Program-made: the position numbers and the translations under genes
Notes under the pieces: model-generated
Databases searched by the model: none
Told to the model about the DNA's origin: nothing
Seen by the model: the letters and a program-made list of their open reading frames with translations, nothing else
Shown here: one piece after another, positions 51,762 to 60,677 of the stretch
Layout: the number at the start of each line of letters is the position of its first letter
How positions within the stretch are numbered: the stretch's first letter is position 1
NCBI GenBank assembly: GCA_964448135.1
Contig: CAYUVH010000052.1
Location: 1 to 64,000 of the forward strand
DNA length: 64,000 nt
Direction of reading: 5' to 3'
DNA from: CAYUVH01 sp964448135
GTDB taxonomy: Bacteria; Verrucomicrobiota; Verrucomicrobiia; Limisphaerales; UBA8199

Positions 51762-53244
51762 TCTCCCGGCGGCCCTGGTATGCTTTTTGTTATGCAACCA
51801 CTCAACCCTTGCCGCGGCACCTCAAACCCTCCGCATCGATGCCTCCAAAACCACCGGCACAATCCGCTGGCTCCAAGGCGTAAATCTCGGCCCGCTCGAA
51901 ACCCAGACGAATCTCCCCGCGCTCAGTGACGTCTATCGGCAGCTCCACGTGGATACCGTTCGGACCCACGATTATTTCGGACCGACCGACCTTGACGCGC
52001 ATCCGAAGGACAAAGGCCATGACTTGGTGATTTTTCCGGATTGGAACGCCGACCCGAAATTGGAGACCAGCTACCGCTTCGGCCCTTCAGACCGGATGAT
52101 CCAGGGGATCGTCGCGATTGGCGCGCAACCCTATTTTCGCCTCGGCCGCAGTTTCGCTGCGGATCCCACGCCGCCGCCGGACTTCGACAAGTTTGCCGAA
52201 GTCGCGCGCCACATCGTCATGCACTACAACTCCGGCTGGGCGAACGGTTTTCACGACAACATCAAATATTGGGAAGTGTGGAATGAACCGAATGTCGAGA
52301 AGACCTGGGTCCCGAACAAGGGACTGTATTTATTCTGGTCGGGGACGCGGGAACAGTTTTTCGATCTTTATGCAAAGACGGCGCGCGCGCTGAAAGATCT
52401 GGATCCGACGTTGAAAGTCGGCGGGCCGGGCCTGGCCGAGGGAGCGCGGGAGACCCCATGGCGCGAGGGCTTCGTGGAATATTGCGCGAAACAGAAAGTG
52501 CCGCTCGATTTTCTGTCCTGGCACCATTACCACACCGACTCCAGCGATCCGTGGGACATGGTGCGGATCGGGAAGGACGTCCGAAAAATCCTCGACCGGA
52601 ATGGCTTCAAAAACGCGGAGAGCCATTGCAATGAGTGGAATCTCAATTTGCTCAAATCCACCAACGGCCCGCAGCACCAGGCCTCGATGGAAGCCGCCGC
52701 CTTCACGGCGTCGGCGTTGATGTATCTGCAGGATTCCAAAGTGGACCTCTCCTGTTTCTACAAGGGGAACGAAGGAAACATGGGCTGCTTCGATCTCGAC
52801 GGTTCATGGCGAAAAAAGGCCCACGCCCTGCAGGCCACCGGCATGATGAACGAAACTCCCACCCGTCTGGATGTTCACGGCGGCGACACGTACGGGTTTG
52901 CCGTGCTGGCCGGTCGTTCCACGAATAGCGACACTGTCCAGATCCTCGTGTCGAATTATCAAATCGCGCAACCCAAGGAGCCGCCCAAACAATCCGCTCC
53001 GCCGGGCAGTCACGGTCTCGAACGACGCAAAGTTCGCACCGAAGAAATCCCCGGATATTTGCTCAAGGTCACGAATCTGCCCTGGGGAAAGAATTCCTTC
53101 ACCGTCCGCCGCTACCGTGTGGATGCCGGGCACGGCTTCGAGGTCATCGAAAACCGAAAAGCCAGCGGCCCCGAATTCAATCTCACCGCCTCCTTGCCGG
53201 CGCCAGCAATCGAATTGGTCGTGCTCACCTCCACGGCGAACTGA
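51748..53244 (+). CDS. secreted GH39-like glycoside hydrolase
   Basis: About 498 aa from GTG 51748. The N-terminus (residues 1-26, LRHSLPAALVCFLLCNHSTLAAAP) makes a signal peptide. The catalytic region resembles GH39 beta-xylosidases/iduronidases: YWEVWNEPNVEKTW with acid/base Glu (about 178), LDFLSWHHYHTDSSDPW, and a likely nucleophile in ESHCNEWNLN (about 293). A C-terminal beta-domain follows. The frame is open to 51565 across the inverted-repeat element, so starts at 51652-51664 are possible, but no Shine-Dalgarno supports any of them. The right repeat arm supplies the first codons, which is unusual. Confidence 0.75.
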   Translation: MLRHSLPAALVCFLLCNHSTLAAAPQTLRIDASKTTGTIRWLQGVNLGPLETQTNLPALSDVYRQLHVDTVRTHDYFGPTDLDAHPKDKGHDLVIFPDWNADPKLETSYRFGPSDRMIQGIVAIGAQPYFRLGRSFAADPTPPPDFDKFAEVARHIVMHYNSGWANGFHDNIKYWEVWNEPNVEKTWVPNKGLYLFWSGTREQFFDLYAKTARALKDLDPTLKVGGPGLAEGARETPWREGFVEYCAKQKVPLDFLSWHHYHTDSSDPWDMVRIGKDVRKILDRNGFKNAESHCNEWNLNLLKSTNGPQHQASMEAAAFTASALMYLQDSKVDLSCFYKGNEGNMGCFDLDGSWRKKAHALQATGMMNETPTRLDVHGGDTYGFAVLAGRSTNSDTVQILVSNYQIAQPKEPPKQSAPPGSHGLERRKVRTEEIPGYLLKVTNLPWGKNSFTVRRYRVDAGHGFEVIENRKASGPEFNLTASLPAPAIELVVLTSTAN

Positions 53245-53254
53245 CCCAGCCCGC

Positions 53255-53593
53255 TCAGTAAACCGCCAGCCGCTCCGCTTCCTCATCCGAAAGCCGCACC
53301 AGCCCGAGCCGCGCCGCCAGGCTTTCCTCGATCGTGAAGAGCGCCGCCTTCGAGGAGCGGTAAACCGCCTCGCAAATTTCGCAGATATTTCCGCCCTCGG
53401 GCACTCGGTAGCTGGTCGGGAGGAAGGTCGCGAGATACCACTGCTCGCGCTTGATGGTCACCCAGAAGCAGTTGGACGCGGGCAGGACGGGATTGTGGTT
53501 GGACACCACCAGCATCTCGGGATGCTGCAGGTAACTGCCAATTCCCCGGCCCGCGAGGTAGGTCGCGAGCTCTTCATATAATACCCGGTTCAT
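53255..53593 (-). CDS. conserved hypothetical protein, 112 aa
   Basis: A short cytoplasmic protein, MNRVLYEELATYLAGRGIGSYLQHPEMLVVS at the start, then ASNCFWVTIKREQWYLATFLPTSYRVP and a Cys pair in GGNICEICEAVYRS. No known family was recognised. The strand order suggests a small alpha/beta fold. It faces the glycosidase gene convergently with a 10-bp gap. Confidence 0.55.
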   Translation of the reverse strand: MNRVLYEELATYLAGRGIGSYLQHPEMLVVSNHNPVLPASNCFWVTIKREQWYLATFLPTSYRVPEGGNICEICEAVYRSSKAALFTIEESLAARLGLVRLSDEEAERLAVY

Positions 53594-53744
53594 GCGCCAA
53601 ACTTTCGTGGAAGGTGATCGCGGCCACGAACCTCAACATGCCCTTGCTTGCCCCGCCCGTCAATTGGTCGGCAGCCGCTTGGCCATTGATTTCCGAATTC
53701 CGGATTGGCATTGTCGGCCCATGAGCCTGTAACCGGGAGCACGC

Positions 53745-56075
53745 ATGAAACGGCGCGGCAAGCTTGTGATCGGAATGGTGGTGCTGGGCATCATTGCCGG
53801 CGTCTTCTTCTGGCTCACCAGCAACCCCGCCCTGCGCGCCCTCGAAGCCGCCCGCAAATCCCTCCGCCGCGAGGGCTTCAAGCTCGAGTTGAGCGAATTC
53901 GATTTTTCCATTCCGGACGATGTCCGCCGGCGCGCGTCCCTGCTCGCGAGAACCACCCTGCGTGAAGTGACCAATCACGTGCAGCCCGGCACCGGCCCCT
54001 GGCCCCGGTCAGGTGGACGCGGCTATGAACTGCTGGTCCCGATCGGCACCAACGCCGCCGTCGTGCTCTGGCAGTCCGGGGACTTGCGGGACATGCGCGT
54101 CGACGCGATGTGGGCCAAGGCGACTGACATGCTGCGCACCAACGCCTTTGACCTCAAATCCGCGCGCGCGGCGGCGATTTCGGGTCCCATTCGTTTCGAG
54201 CCCATTGGCCGGCAGCGGACCGCGGCGATGCTGCCCTATCTCGGCGACATGCGCAGTCTCGCAAATCAGTTCAGTGAACAAACCCTGCTCGCGCTGCGCG
54301 ACGGCCAACGCGGCGAAGCCTGGTCCAACCTGCTGGCCGTGACTTGCCTGGCCACCTCCTACGAACCGGAGCCCATCGAGGTTTCGCACTTCTCCTGGTT
54401 TGGCTGGGTGCGGACGGCCTTTGACACCACCTGGAATGCCCTGCAGGCGCCGGGGTGGAGCGACGTCCAGCTCGCGGATTTGCAGCGACGCTGGGAAGCC
54501 GTGCAATTCTGGACAAACCTTCCAGCCACCGCGGCCTACGCGCGCGCGGACGCGGCCGCGCTTTATGAAGCGCAGCGTCAGGAAGACATCCCGCGCCGGA
54601 CGCCTTTTCACCGCATGCTGCAGCATCCGGGAGATGCCTGGGCGGAACTCTCCGCCCGGTGGAATGATTTACGTTTCCGTCACCAGGGAAGCTACGAGGA
54701 GGAAAAGGACGCCCTGCTCTACTATCGCGATCGCGAACTCGAGCTTCGCCGCGCGATCGAAGCCACCAACTGGCTGACGATGCGCGACCTGCCCGGCGCG
54801 ACCAATGCCCCGCCCTTTGTCTCGCGACCGGGATCGCGTTCGGGCGCGCTCATGAACCTGCGGCAGATGAACGCGGGATTTCAGCGGCGAGGGGTGGGCT
54901 TCCTGGGACGCGCCGCAGAGACCGAGGCCCGCCGGCGGCTGATCGTGACGGCGCTGGCGCTGGAGCGATATCATGGGCGGCACGGCAATTACCCCGCGAA
55001 TTTGTCGGAGCTGGCGCCGGAATTCCTTCGGGTCGTGCCCGTGGATTTCATGGATGGCCAACCGTTGCGTTATCTCCAGACTCCGGACGGACACTTCGTG
55101 CTCTATTCGATCGGCACCGATGAAGTCGATAATGGCGGGAGGATTCGCCCGCCCGGCGTCGTGGCTCCACCGCCCAACGGGTTTTTCACCACCTTTGGCA
55201 TGACCGATGACCTGGTCTGGCCGCGACCGGCGTCCGCGGAGGAAATCGAGCGTCAGCAGATTGCGCAGACGCGCGCCGCGCAGGCGGCGATGGCGAACGC
55301 AGCGGCAAGGGAAGAGCGGGATTACTGGAGACTCAGTGACTCCCGGCTCAAGCACGCGGCGCAGGTATTGGCCGAACCACCCAAACCGCCGCCCCATGAA
55401 CCCATGCACGCCGGCCGGGCCGTCAGCGAACTCTTGCGCAATACTTCTGTCACCAACCAAACCTCGCTCTTTGAGTTGCTCACCCTGAAGCAAGTCATCA
55501 CCGGCGGCGAACCCGAAAAAGCCACGTTCGAATTACCAATCAAATACGACGCCTTGCTGGGGCTCGGCGAATTGTTTCTGTGCGTGGATGGCCCCGGCGA
55601 GGAAAGCGAGCTGGGCTGGCAAGCCGGAAATTTTAATTGCACGCGCACTGCAAACGGAAATTGCCGCATCACGTGGGGTACCATCTATGAGCCCCCCGGC
55701 ACGCACGCCATTTTCATGGGATTCGCTTTGCACAATGATTCGCCGACCAACGAAGCCTGTTTTGGTCCGGCAATCTCTTTTGTTGTCACCAACCTCTGCC
55801 AGTTCACGCCGGAATCGGCCAACTTCACGCCCCAAACCGGCGCGAACTTTTACGCCCGGCTGCCCGAATCCAATGGCACCTACAAAGTCGAATTGAAATC
55901 CCTCAATGGCGAGCTGGTGCGGACCTTTGCCGGCAGCACCACCAACCGCTTTTTCCAGGTGCGCTGGGACCTGACCGACGAAACCGGCCGCCGCTGCACC
56001 AACAACGAATACAACAGCTTCTTCCACCTCACCCTCCCCGATTCCGGCCGCTCGCAGACTTTGCGGGGTCCCTGA
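53745..56075 (+). CDS. large membrane-anchored protein with T2SG-like segment
   Basis: A 776-aa protein with an N-terminal membrane anchor (about 5-28, LVIGMVVLGIIAGVFFWLTS). The long middle is alpha-helical, without a recognised family. Residues about 405-465 (ALERYHGRHGNYPANLSELAPEF ... PLRYLQTPDGHFVLYSIGTDEVDNGG) match the C-terminal fold of GspG-like pseudopilins seen in many verrucomicrobial proteins. The C-terminal about 180 residues form a beta-rich domain (TYKVELKSLNGELVRTFAGSTTNRFFQVRWDLTDETGRRC) like a FlgD-type Ig fold. GGGAG 6 nt before ATG 53745 supports the start. Confidence 0.7.
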   Translation: MKRRGKLVIGMVVLGIIAGVFFWLTSNPALRALEAARKSLRREGFKLELSEFDFSIPDDVRRRASLLARTTLREVTNHVQPGTGPWPRSGGRGYELLVPIGTNAAVVLWQSGDLRDMRVDAMWAKATDMLRTNAFDLKSARAAAISGPIRFEPIGRQRTAAMLPYLGDMRSLANQFSEQTLLALRDGQRGEAWSNLLAVTCLATSYEPEPIEVSHFSWFGWVRTAFDTTWNALQAPGWSDVQLADLQRRWEAVQFWTNLPATAAYARADAAALYEAQRQEDIPRRTPFHRMLQHPGDAWAELSARWNDLRFRHQGSYEEEKDALLYYRDRELELRRAIEATNWLTMRDLPGATNAPPFVSRPGSRSGALMNLRQMNAGFQRRGVGFLGRAAETEARRRLIVTALALERYHGRHGNYPANLSELAPEFLRVVPVDFMDGQPLRYLQTPDGHFVLYSIGTDEVDNGGRIRPPGVVAPPPNGFFTTFGMTDDLVWPRPASAEEIERQQIAQTRAAQAAMANAAAREERDYWRLSDSRLKHAAQVLAEPPKPPPHEPMHAGRAVSELLRNTSVTNQTSLFELLTLKQVITGGEPEKATFELPIKYDALLGLGELFLCVDGPGEESELGWQAGNFNCTRTANGNCRITWGTIYEPPGTHAIFMGFALHNDSPTNEACFGPAISFVVTNLCQFTPESANFTPQTGANFYARLPESNGTYKVELKSLNGELVRTFAGSTTNRFFQVRWDLTDETGRRCTNNEYNSFFHLTLPDSGRSQTLRGP

Positions 56076-56145
56076 GGCCCCTTCACAAAGTTTGTAATTG
56101 TCAAATCCCGGCCCAACCACTATTTCAATCGAACCTCTACTCAAT

Positions 56146-57324
56146 ATGGCTAAAACACTCCGCGTCGGAATGATCGGTTACGGCTTCATGGGCAAGGCCC
56201 ACTCCAATGCCTGGCGGCAGGTCGGCCACTTCTTCCCCCTCAAGGCCCGGACGGAAATGCACACCATCTGCGGCCGCGACCGCAAGCAGGTCGAAGCCGC
56301 CCGCGTCCAGTATGGCTGGCAGAATGTCGCCACGGACTGGCGCGAAGTCGTCGAGTCGCCGCTGATTGACATCGTGGATGTCTGCACCTCGAATGTCTCC
56401 CACACGGAAATCGCCAGCGCCGCCGCCCGGGCCGGCAAGGCCGTGCTTTGTGAAAAACCCCTCGCCCTGAGTGTGGCCGACGCCGAAAAAATGCTGGCCG
56501 CCGTCCGCAAGACCAAGGTCGTCAATACCGTCGTCTTCAACTATCGCCGCGTTCCGGCCATTGCCTACGCGAAGCAGATGATCGAATCCGGCCAGCTCGG
56601 CGAGATCCGCCATTTCCGCGGCACGTATCTCCAGGATTGGATCAGCGACCCGAAGTTCCCGATGAACTGGCGCTTGCGCAAGGAAGTCTCCGGTTCCGGC
56701 GCGCATGGTGATCTCAACGCGCACCTCATTGACACCGCGCGCTTCCTTGTGGGCGACATCGCCGAAGTCGTCGGCCTGCAGCACACGTTCATGACCGAGC
56801 GCCCCCGCGAAGCCACCGCCATCGGCCTCACCGCCGCCGCCGGCAAGGGCACGGAAAAAGTCACCGTGGACGACGCGAGCGTGTTCATCGGCAAGTTCGC
56901 GCCCGGCAAGAAGGTCGCCCACGGCGCTTATGCGACCATCGAAGCCACGCGGCTCGCCCCTGGTCACAAGAATTACAATTACTGGGAGATCAACGGCTCG
57001 GAAGGCAGCATCAACTTCTGTTTCGAGCGCATGAACGAGTTGCAATATTGCAACCGCAACGATCCCGCGGACAAACCGGGCTTCAAGACGATCCTCTGTA
57101 CCGAGGGCGCTCACCCGTATTTCGGCGCCTGGTGGCCCCCGGGTCACGTGATCGGTTACGAACACACTTTCACGCACACGGTGTTCGATTTCATCAACGG
57201 TGTCGCCACCAACACGCCCGTTCACGCCGACTTCCTCGACGGCGCGAAATGCGTGGCGGTCCTCGAAGCAGCGGCGAAATCCGGCAAGAGCAAGGCCTGG
57301 GTCAAGGTGGCGAACGTCAAGTAG
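56146..57324 (+). CDS. Gfo/Idh/MocA-family oxidoreductase 1
   Basis: A 392-aa NAD(P)-dependent sugar or polyol dehydrogenase-like enzyme. The N-terminal Rossmann fold has GMIGYGFMGKAHSNAW, then VDVCTSNVSHTEIASAAARAGKAVLCEKPLALSV with the conserved EKP. The C-terminal GFO_IDH domain has GDLNAHLIDTARFLVGDI. Such enzymes oxidise or isomerise inositols, sugars and their derivatives; the substrate is not readable here. ATG 56146 was chosen at the start of the Rossmann strand. The second family member follows after 172 bp. Confidence 0.88.
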   Translation: MAKTLRVGMIGYGFMGKAHSNAWRQVGHFFPLKARTEMHTICGRDRKQVEAARVQYGWQNVATDWREVVESPLIDIVDVCTSNVSHTEIASAAARAGKAVLCEKPLALSVADAEKMLAAVRKTKVVNTVVFNYRRVPAIAYAKQMIESGQLGEIRHFRGTYLQDWISDPKFPMNWRLRKEVSGSGAHGDLNAHLIDTARFLVGDIAEVVGLQHTFMTERPREATAIGLTAAAGKGTEKVTVDDASVFIGKFAPGKKVAHGAYATIEATRLAPGHKNYNYWEINGSEGSINFCFERMNELQYCNRNDPADKPGFKTILCTEGAHPYFGAWWPPGHVIGYEHTFTHTVFDFINGVATNTPVHADFLDGAKCVAVLEAAAKSGKSKAWVKVANVK

Positions 57325-57496
57325 CTGTGGCAGCTTGGCGGAAAAAGTTCCAGAGCGCGGCTGTCCCCAGCCGCAGCGCGCTGCAAATGATTCAGACGCA
57401 CAGCGAGCGGGACTGGCCGGGTTCGCATCTGGACGCTTGTTGTGTCAGGCCGGCAGGTTGCGGACGAACCGGATTTTGGTGTAGCGGGCGGATATT

Positions 57497-58645
57497 ATGA
57501 AAACCATCAAAGCAGCAATCATCGGAACCGGATTCATTGGACCCGCGCACGTCGAGGCCGCGCGGCGTTTGGGGTTTGTGGAAATGATCGCGCTCGGCGA
57601 AGCCAACGACGAGCTCGCCAAAACCAAGGCCGCGCAACTCGGCATCCCCAAAGCCTACGGCAGCGTGGATGCCCTGCTCGCCGATCCCGAAATCGAGGTC
57701 GTTCACAACTGCACCCCGAATCACGTTCACTTCGAGATCAGCAAGAAGATCATGGCGGCGGACAAGCACGTCATCTCCGAGAAACCGCTCGCGATGACGA
57801 CCAAGCAGTCGAAGGAGCTCGTCAAACTCGCAAAGAAATCCGGCGTCGTGAACGCCATCGATTTCAATTACCGCTATTACCCGCTCGTGCAGGAGGCCAA
57901 AGACCAGGTCGCTTCCGGGAAGCTCGGCGATGTCTTCCACGCCACGGGAAGTTACACCCAGGACTGGCTGTTTCTCCCCACGGACTGGAACTGGCGCCTC
58001 GTTCCCGAATTCAGCGGCGAATCCCGCGCCGTGGCGGACGTCGGTTCGCACTGGTGCGATTGCATCCAGTTCATCACCGGCCTCAAGATCACCAAGGTCT
58101 GCGCGGATTTTCAGACCATTCACAAGCATCGCATGAAGCCGAAGAAGCAGGTCGAGACCTACTCCGGCAAGATGCTCAAGCCCAGTGACTACCAGGCGAT
58201 GCCCATTCACACCGAGGACTTCGCCAGCGTGTTGTTCCAATTCGACAACGGCGCGCACGGTTCCTTCAGTGTGTCCCAGTGTTTTGCCGGCAGAAAAAAC
58301 CGCCTGTTCTACGAACTCTCCGGCTCCAAAAAATCACTGGTCTGGGACCAGGAACGGCCGAACGAACTTTGGATCGGCTACCGCGAGAAGCCGAACGAGC
58401 TGCTCATCAAGGACCCTTCTCTGCTCAGTGACCGCGCCCGCGCCTATGCGCATTATCCCGGCGGTCATCCTGAAGCTTACCCGGACGGCCTGAAGAACTT
58501 CATGCTCCGGGTTTACTCGCACCTCGCCGGCAAGAGCAAAGGCGGCGATTTCAGCACCTTCCAGGACGGCCACGACGAGTTGGCCATCTGCGAGGCCATT
58601 CTGGCCAGCTCCCGCAGCCAAAAGTGGGTGACCGTGAAATACTAG
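57497..58645 (+). CDS. Gfo/Idh/MocA-family oxidoreductase 2
   Basis: A 382-aa paralogue of the preceding enzyme. It has AIIGTGFIGPAHVEAARRLG, HNCTPNHVHFEISKKIMAADKHVISEKPLAMT with EKP, and a C-terminal domain with SRAVADVGSHWCDCIQFITG and ALTGL-like helices. It begins at ATG 57497 with weak purine-rich upstream sequence. With the DUF1080 protein at 3.5 kb, these fit the family set thought to process 3-keto sugars. An intrinsic terminator (58733-58765) ends this unit. Confidence 0.88.
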   Translation: MKTIKAAIIGTGFIGPAHVEAARRLGFVEMIALGEANDELAKTKAAQLGIPKAYGSVDALLADPEIEVVHNCTPNHVHFEISKKIMAADKHVISEKPLAMTTKQSKELVKLAKKSGVVNAIDFNYRYYPLVQEAKDQVASGKLGDVFHATGSYTQDWLFLPTDWNWRLVPEFSGESRAVADVGSHWCDCIQFITGLKITKVCADFQTIHKHRMKPKKQVETYSGKMLKPSDYQAMPIHTEDFASVLFQFDNGAHGSFSVSQCFAGRKNRLFYELSGSKKSLVWDQERPNELWIGYREKPNELLIKDPSLLSDRARAYAHYPGGHPEAYPDGLKNFMLRVYSHLAGKSKGGDFSTFQDGHDELAICEAILASSRSQKWVTVKY

Positions 58646-58732
58646 GGATCAGCCAAAAATGGTATGAACTGATTTCGCTCACAAAGCCGGCCGGATGCCG
58701 CAAGGCGCCGGCTGGTATCCCCGAGCGAGTTG

Positions 58733-58765
58733 GGGCGGTGCGCAAGCGCCGTCCCTTCTTTTTTT
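58733..58765 (+). terminator. intrinsic terminator after the Gfo/Idh/MocA genes
   Basis: CGGTGC (58736-58741) and GCGCCG (58746-58751) pair around a GCAA tetraloop, with further G-C and G-U pairs outside. A T-rich run (58756-58765) follows. It lies about 90 bp after the stop at 58645. Confidence 0.7.
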
Positions 58766-58885
58766 GGCGTTGGATTTCATCACATCTTCATTAAGGTTTA
58801 TCCCACCCACAGTCGGTTTCGTCACTTGGCCGGGGCGGGGCCGGGAAAAGCGGCCTAGACTGGCGGCAAATAAGTGCAAAATCAT

Positions 58886-60361
58886 ATGAAAACCCGCCAA
58901 AACATCTTGAAAGGCACGGTCCGTCAGACCGCCTGCTGCCTCGCCCTCATGATCGCCCTCGCGGCCACCAGTGCCCAGGCCCAACCGCAAATCACCTCCT
59001 GGCAAACCAACTATTCCGGCAAGTACGCCCGCATCTATACCTCCGACGCGGATAAGAATTCCGGCACCACCTCCACCACCTGGAGCCGCGGCATGACCAC
59101 CCAGACGTCGCCCGCGTATAACGGCATCTATCTCGTGGGCAACTCCGCGAACTGGTTCTACTTCCGCAGCAGCGGCCTGGCCACCCATATCATGGGCCCG
59201 TGGTATCTCGATGCCGGCCACTTGACGAACTTCCCCGCCTTCCCGAAAAGCACGCTGACCATGTATCGCATCCCGCGCACGCAAACGGTCTCGCTGACCA
59301 ATGCCCTGACGGGGCTCGGTGCCATCGGCTACTTCGTGGACGGCGTCGCCATGTTTGACACACGCGATGCGTTCTACTGGAATGGTTCCGCCGAAGCCAA
59401 CGGCACGGGAAATTGGAACCGCGAAGCCTGGGTGAACGAAGGAATCACCTTCGATCCCGGCCAGGCCCATCAACCCATGGACGGCACACATCATTACCAC
59501 GCGAACCCCATCGCCCTCCGCTACCAATTGGGCGACCACGTGGACTTCAATGCCAGCACCAAGACCTACTCCGAATCCACCAACGCGGTGCTTAAGCATT
59601 CGCCGATTCTCGGCTGGGTGCGGGATGGCTATCCGATCTACGGGCCTTACGGCTATTCCAGCGCGAGCAACTCCCTTAGCGGCATTCGCCGCATGGCCAG
59701 CGGCTTCATCATCCGCAACGGCCAGAACGGCACGCAAAACCTCACCGCCAACGGTCGCACGAACATTCCGCCCTGGGCCGTTCGCTTCTACGGCGGCGCA
59801 GCCAACGCCGTCATCGGACCAGCCGTCAGCAGCAGCTTCCCGCTCGGTCGCTACATGGAAGACAATGATTACCTCGGCGACCTGGGCTATACTAAAGGCA
59901 CTGATTTCGACCTCGACGAATACAATGGCCGCTGGTGCTACACGCCCGAGTTCCCTGGCGGCATCTACGCTTATTTCGTCAGCGTCAGCACGAACGGCAC
60001 GCCGGTCTTTCCCTACAACATCGGCCGCTGCTTCAAGGGCAATCCCACCGGTGGCACGGTCGTGAACCTCGCCGAAACGATCGTCACGAATTTCGTAGGC
60101 GGCTCGAACACCGTCATCCGCCTGTCCGCGCCCGCCGTGGATAAATCCTCCGGCAACGTCACCCTCACCTGGAGCAGCACCGAAGGCGGCACCTACGTCA
60201 TCAGCGGTTCGACGATTTTCTCCAACTGGACCTCGAACTTCGTCTCCTCCGTCACCGCCACCGGTGCCACCGCCACCGTGACCCACCTCGGCGCCGCCAA
60301 AACCAACGCCGCGCGCTACTACAAAGTCACGCGCAGTTCCCTGGCCACATCGGTCAATTAG
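58886..60361 (+). CDS. secreted YHYH-domain protein
   Basis: A 491-aa protein with a signal peptide (1-30, ATSAQAQPQ). The main domain is the YHYH type: GTHHYHANPIALRYQLGDHV (about 200), HSPILGWVRDGYPIYGPYGYSS and LDEYNGRWCYTPEFPGGIYAYFVS. Those His and acidic residues suggest metal binding. The end (about 420-491, NVTLTWSSTEGGTYVISGST ... YYKVTRSS) is the FYRL-type verrucomicrobial C-terminal domain. It lies 316 bp upstream of the MbnP-MbnH fusion in the same orientation. ATG 58886 places the signal peptide at the N-terminus; GTG 58874 is in frame. Confidence 0.8.
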   Translation: MKTRQNILKGTVRQTACCLALMIALAATSAQAQPQITSWQTNYSGKYARIYTSDADKNSGTTSTTWSRGMTTQTSPAYNGIYLVGNSANWFYFRSSGLATHIMGPWYLDAGHLTNFPAFPKSTLTMYRIPRTQTVSLTNALTGLGAIGYFVDGVAMFDTRDAFYWNGSAEANGTGNWNREAWVNEGITFDPGQAHQPMDGTHHYHANPIALRYQLGDHVDFNASTKTYSESTNAVLKHSPILGWVRDGYPIYGPYGYSSASNSLSGIRRMASGFIIRNGQNGTQNLTANGRTNIPPWAVRFYGGAANAVIGPAVSSSFPLGRYMEDNDYLGDLGYTKGTDFDLDEYNGRWCYTPEFPGGIYAYFVSVSTNGTPVFPYNIGRCFKGNPTGGTVVNLAETIVTNFVGGSNTVIRLSAPAVDKSSGNVTLTWSSTEGGTYVISGSTIFSNWTSNFVSSVTATGATATVTHLGAAKTNAARYYKVTRSSLATSVN

Positions 60362-60377
60362 CGTCCCCTCACGCATG

Positions 60378-60425
60378 GAGCCTCGTCACCCCAATGACCG
60401 CGTAGCAGACGAGGTGACGAGGCTC
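60378..60425 (+). terminator. perfect 13-bp hairpin after the YHYH gene
   Basis: GAGCCTCGTCACC (60378-60390) is exactly complementary to 60413-60425, with a 22-nt loop. It starts 17 bp after the YHYH stop. There is no T-run, and its right arm belongs to the composite repeat, so it may be a repeat edge and not a dedicated terminator. Confidence 0.45.
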
Positions 60426-60562
60426 ACTTATTTCGATTACCCTTCGGAGCCGGCCCCATCACAAGACGGCTCAAAACTTGGCCGACCAATCGCCCTCCCT
60501 CTTCCTTCTTGTCGCGTCCCGCTCCGAGCGGGACGGATGGGAGAGGGCCGGGGTGAGGGGGA
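60399..60562 (-). repeat. composite interspersed element, copy B
   Basis: Read on the minus strand from 60562, it has CCCCCTCACCCC, CCCTCTCCC, a GCGATTG block, GCCGTC, and an end GAGCCTCGTCACCTCGTCTG with CTACG. Those are the blocks of copy A (3328-3461) in the same order. Copy B has an additional internal hairpin with CGTCCCGCT/AGCGGGACG (about 60518-60538). Confidence 0.55.
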
Positions 60563-60677
60563 CTTTTCGGTCCAATCCACACCTTCGAAAAAATTCGGTC
60601 CTTGGAGGTTCTCTGGCCTGTCGCGCCGTAGCTTCTTCGCGAAGGCGGATGCTTGGTCCTTGGCCCTTGGAGCTTTT

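Larger units (their letters stand above)
60362..60677. other. repeat-filled gap before the MbnP-MbnH gene
   Basis: The 316-bp gap holds a 13-bp perfect hairpin (60378-60425) and copy B of the composite element (60399-60562). The reading frame of the next gene is open across the gap, but that sequence is repeat DNA and not protein-like. Confidence 0.6.

Noticed and set aside
60375..60677. N-terminal extension of the MbnP-MbnH frame
   Set aside because: It runs through the composite repeat and hairpin. GTG 60678 has a good GGAG site and starts a clean signal peptide.
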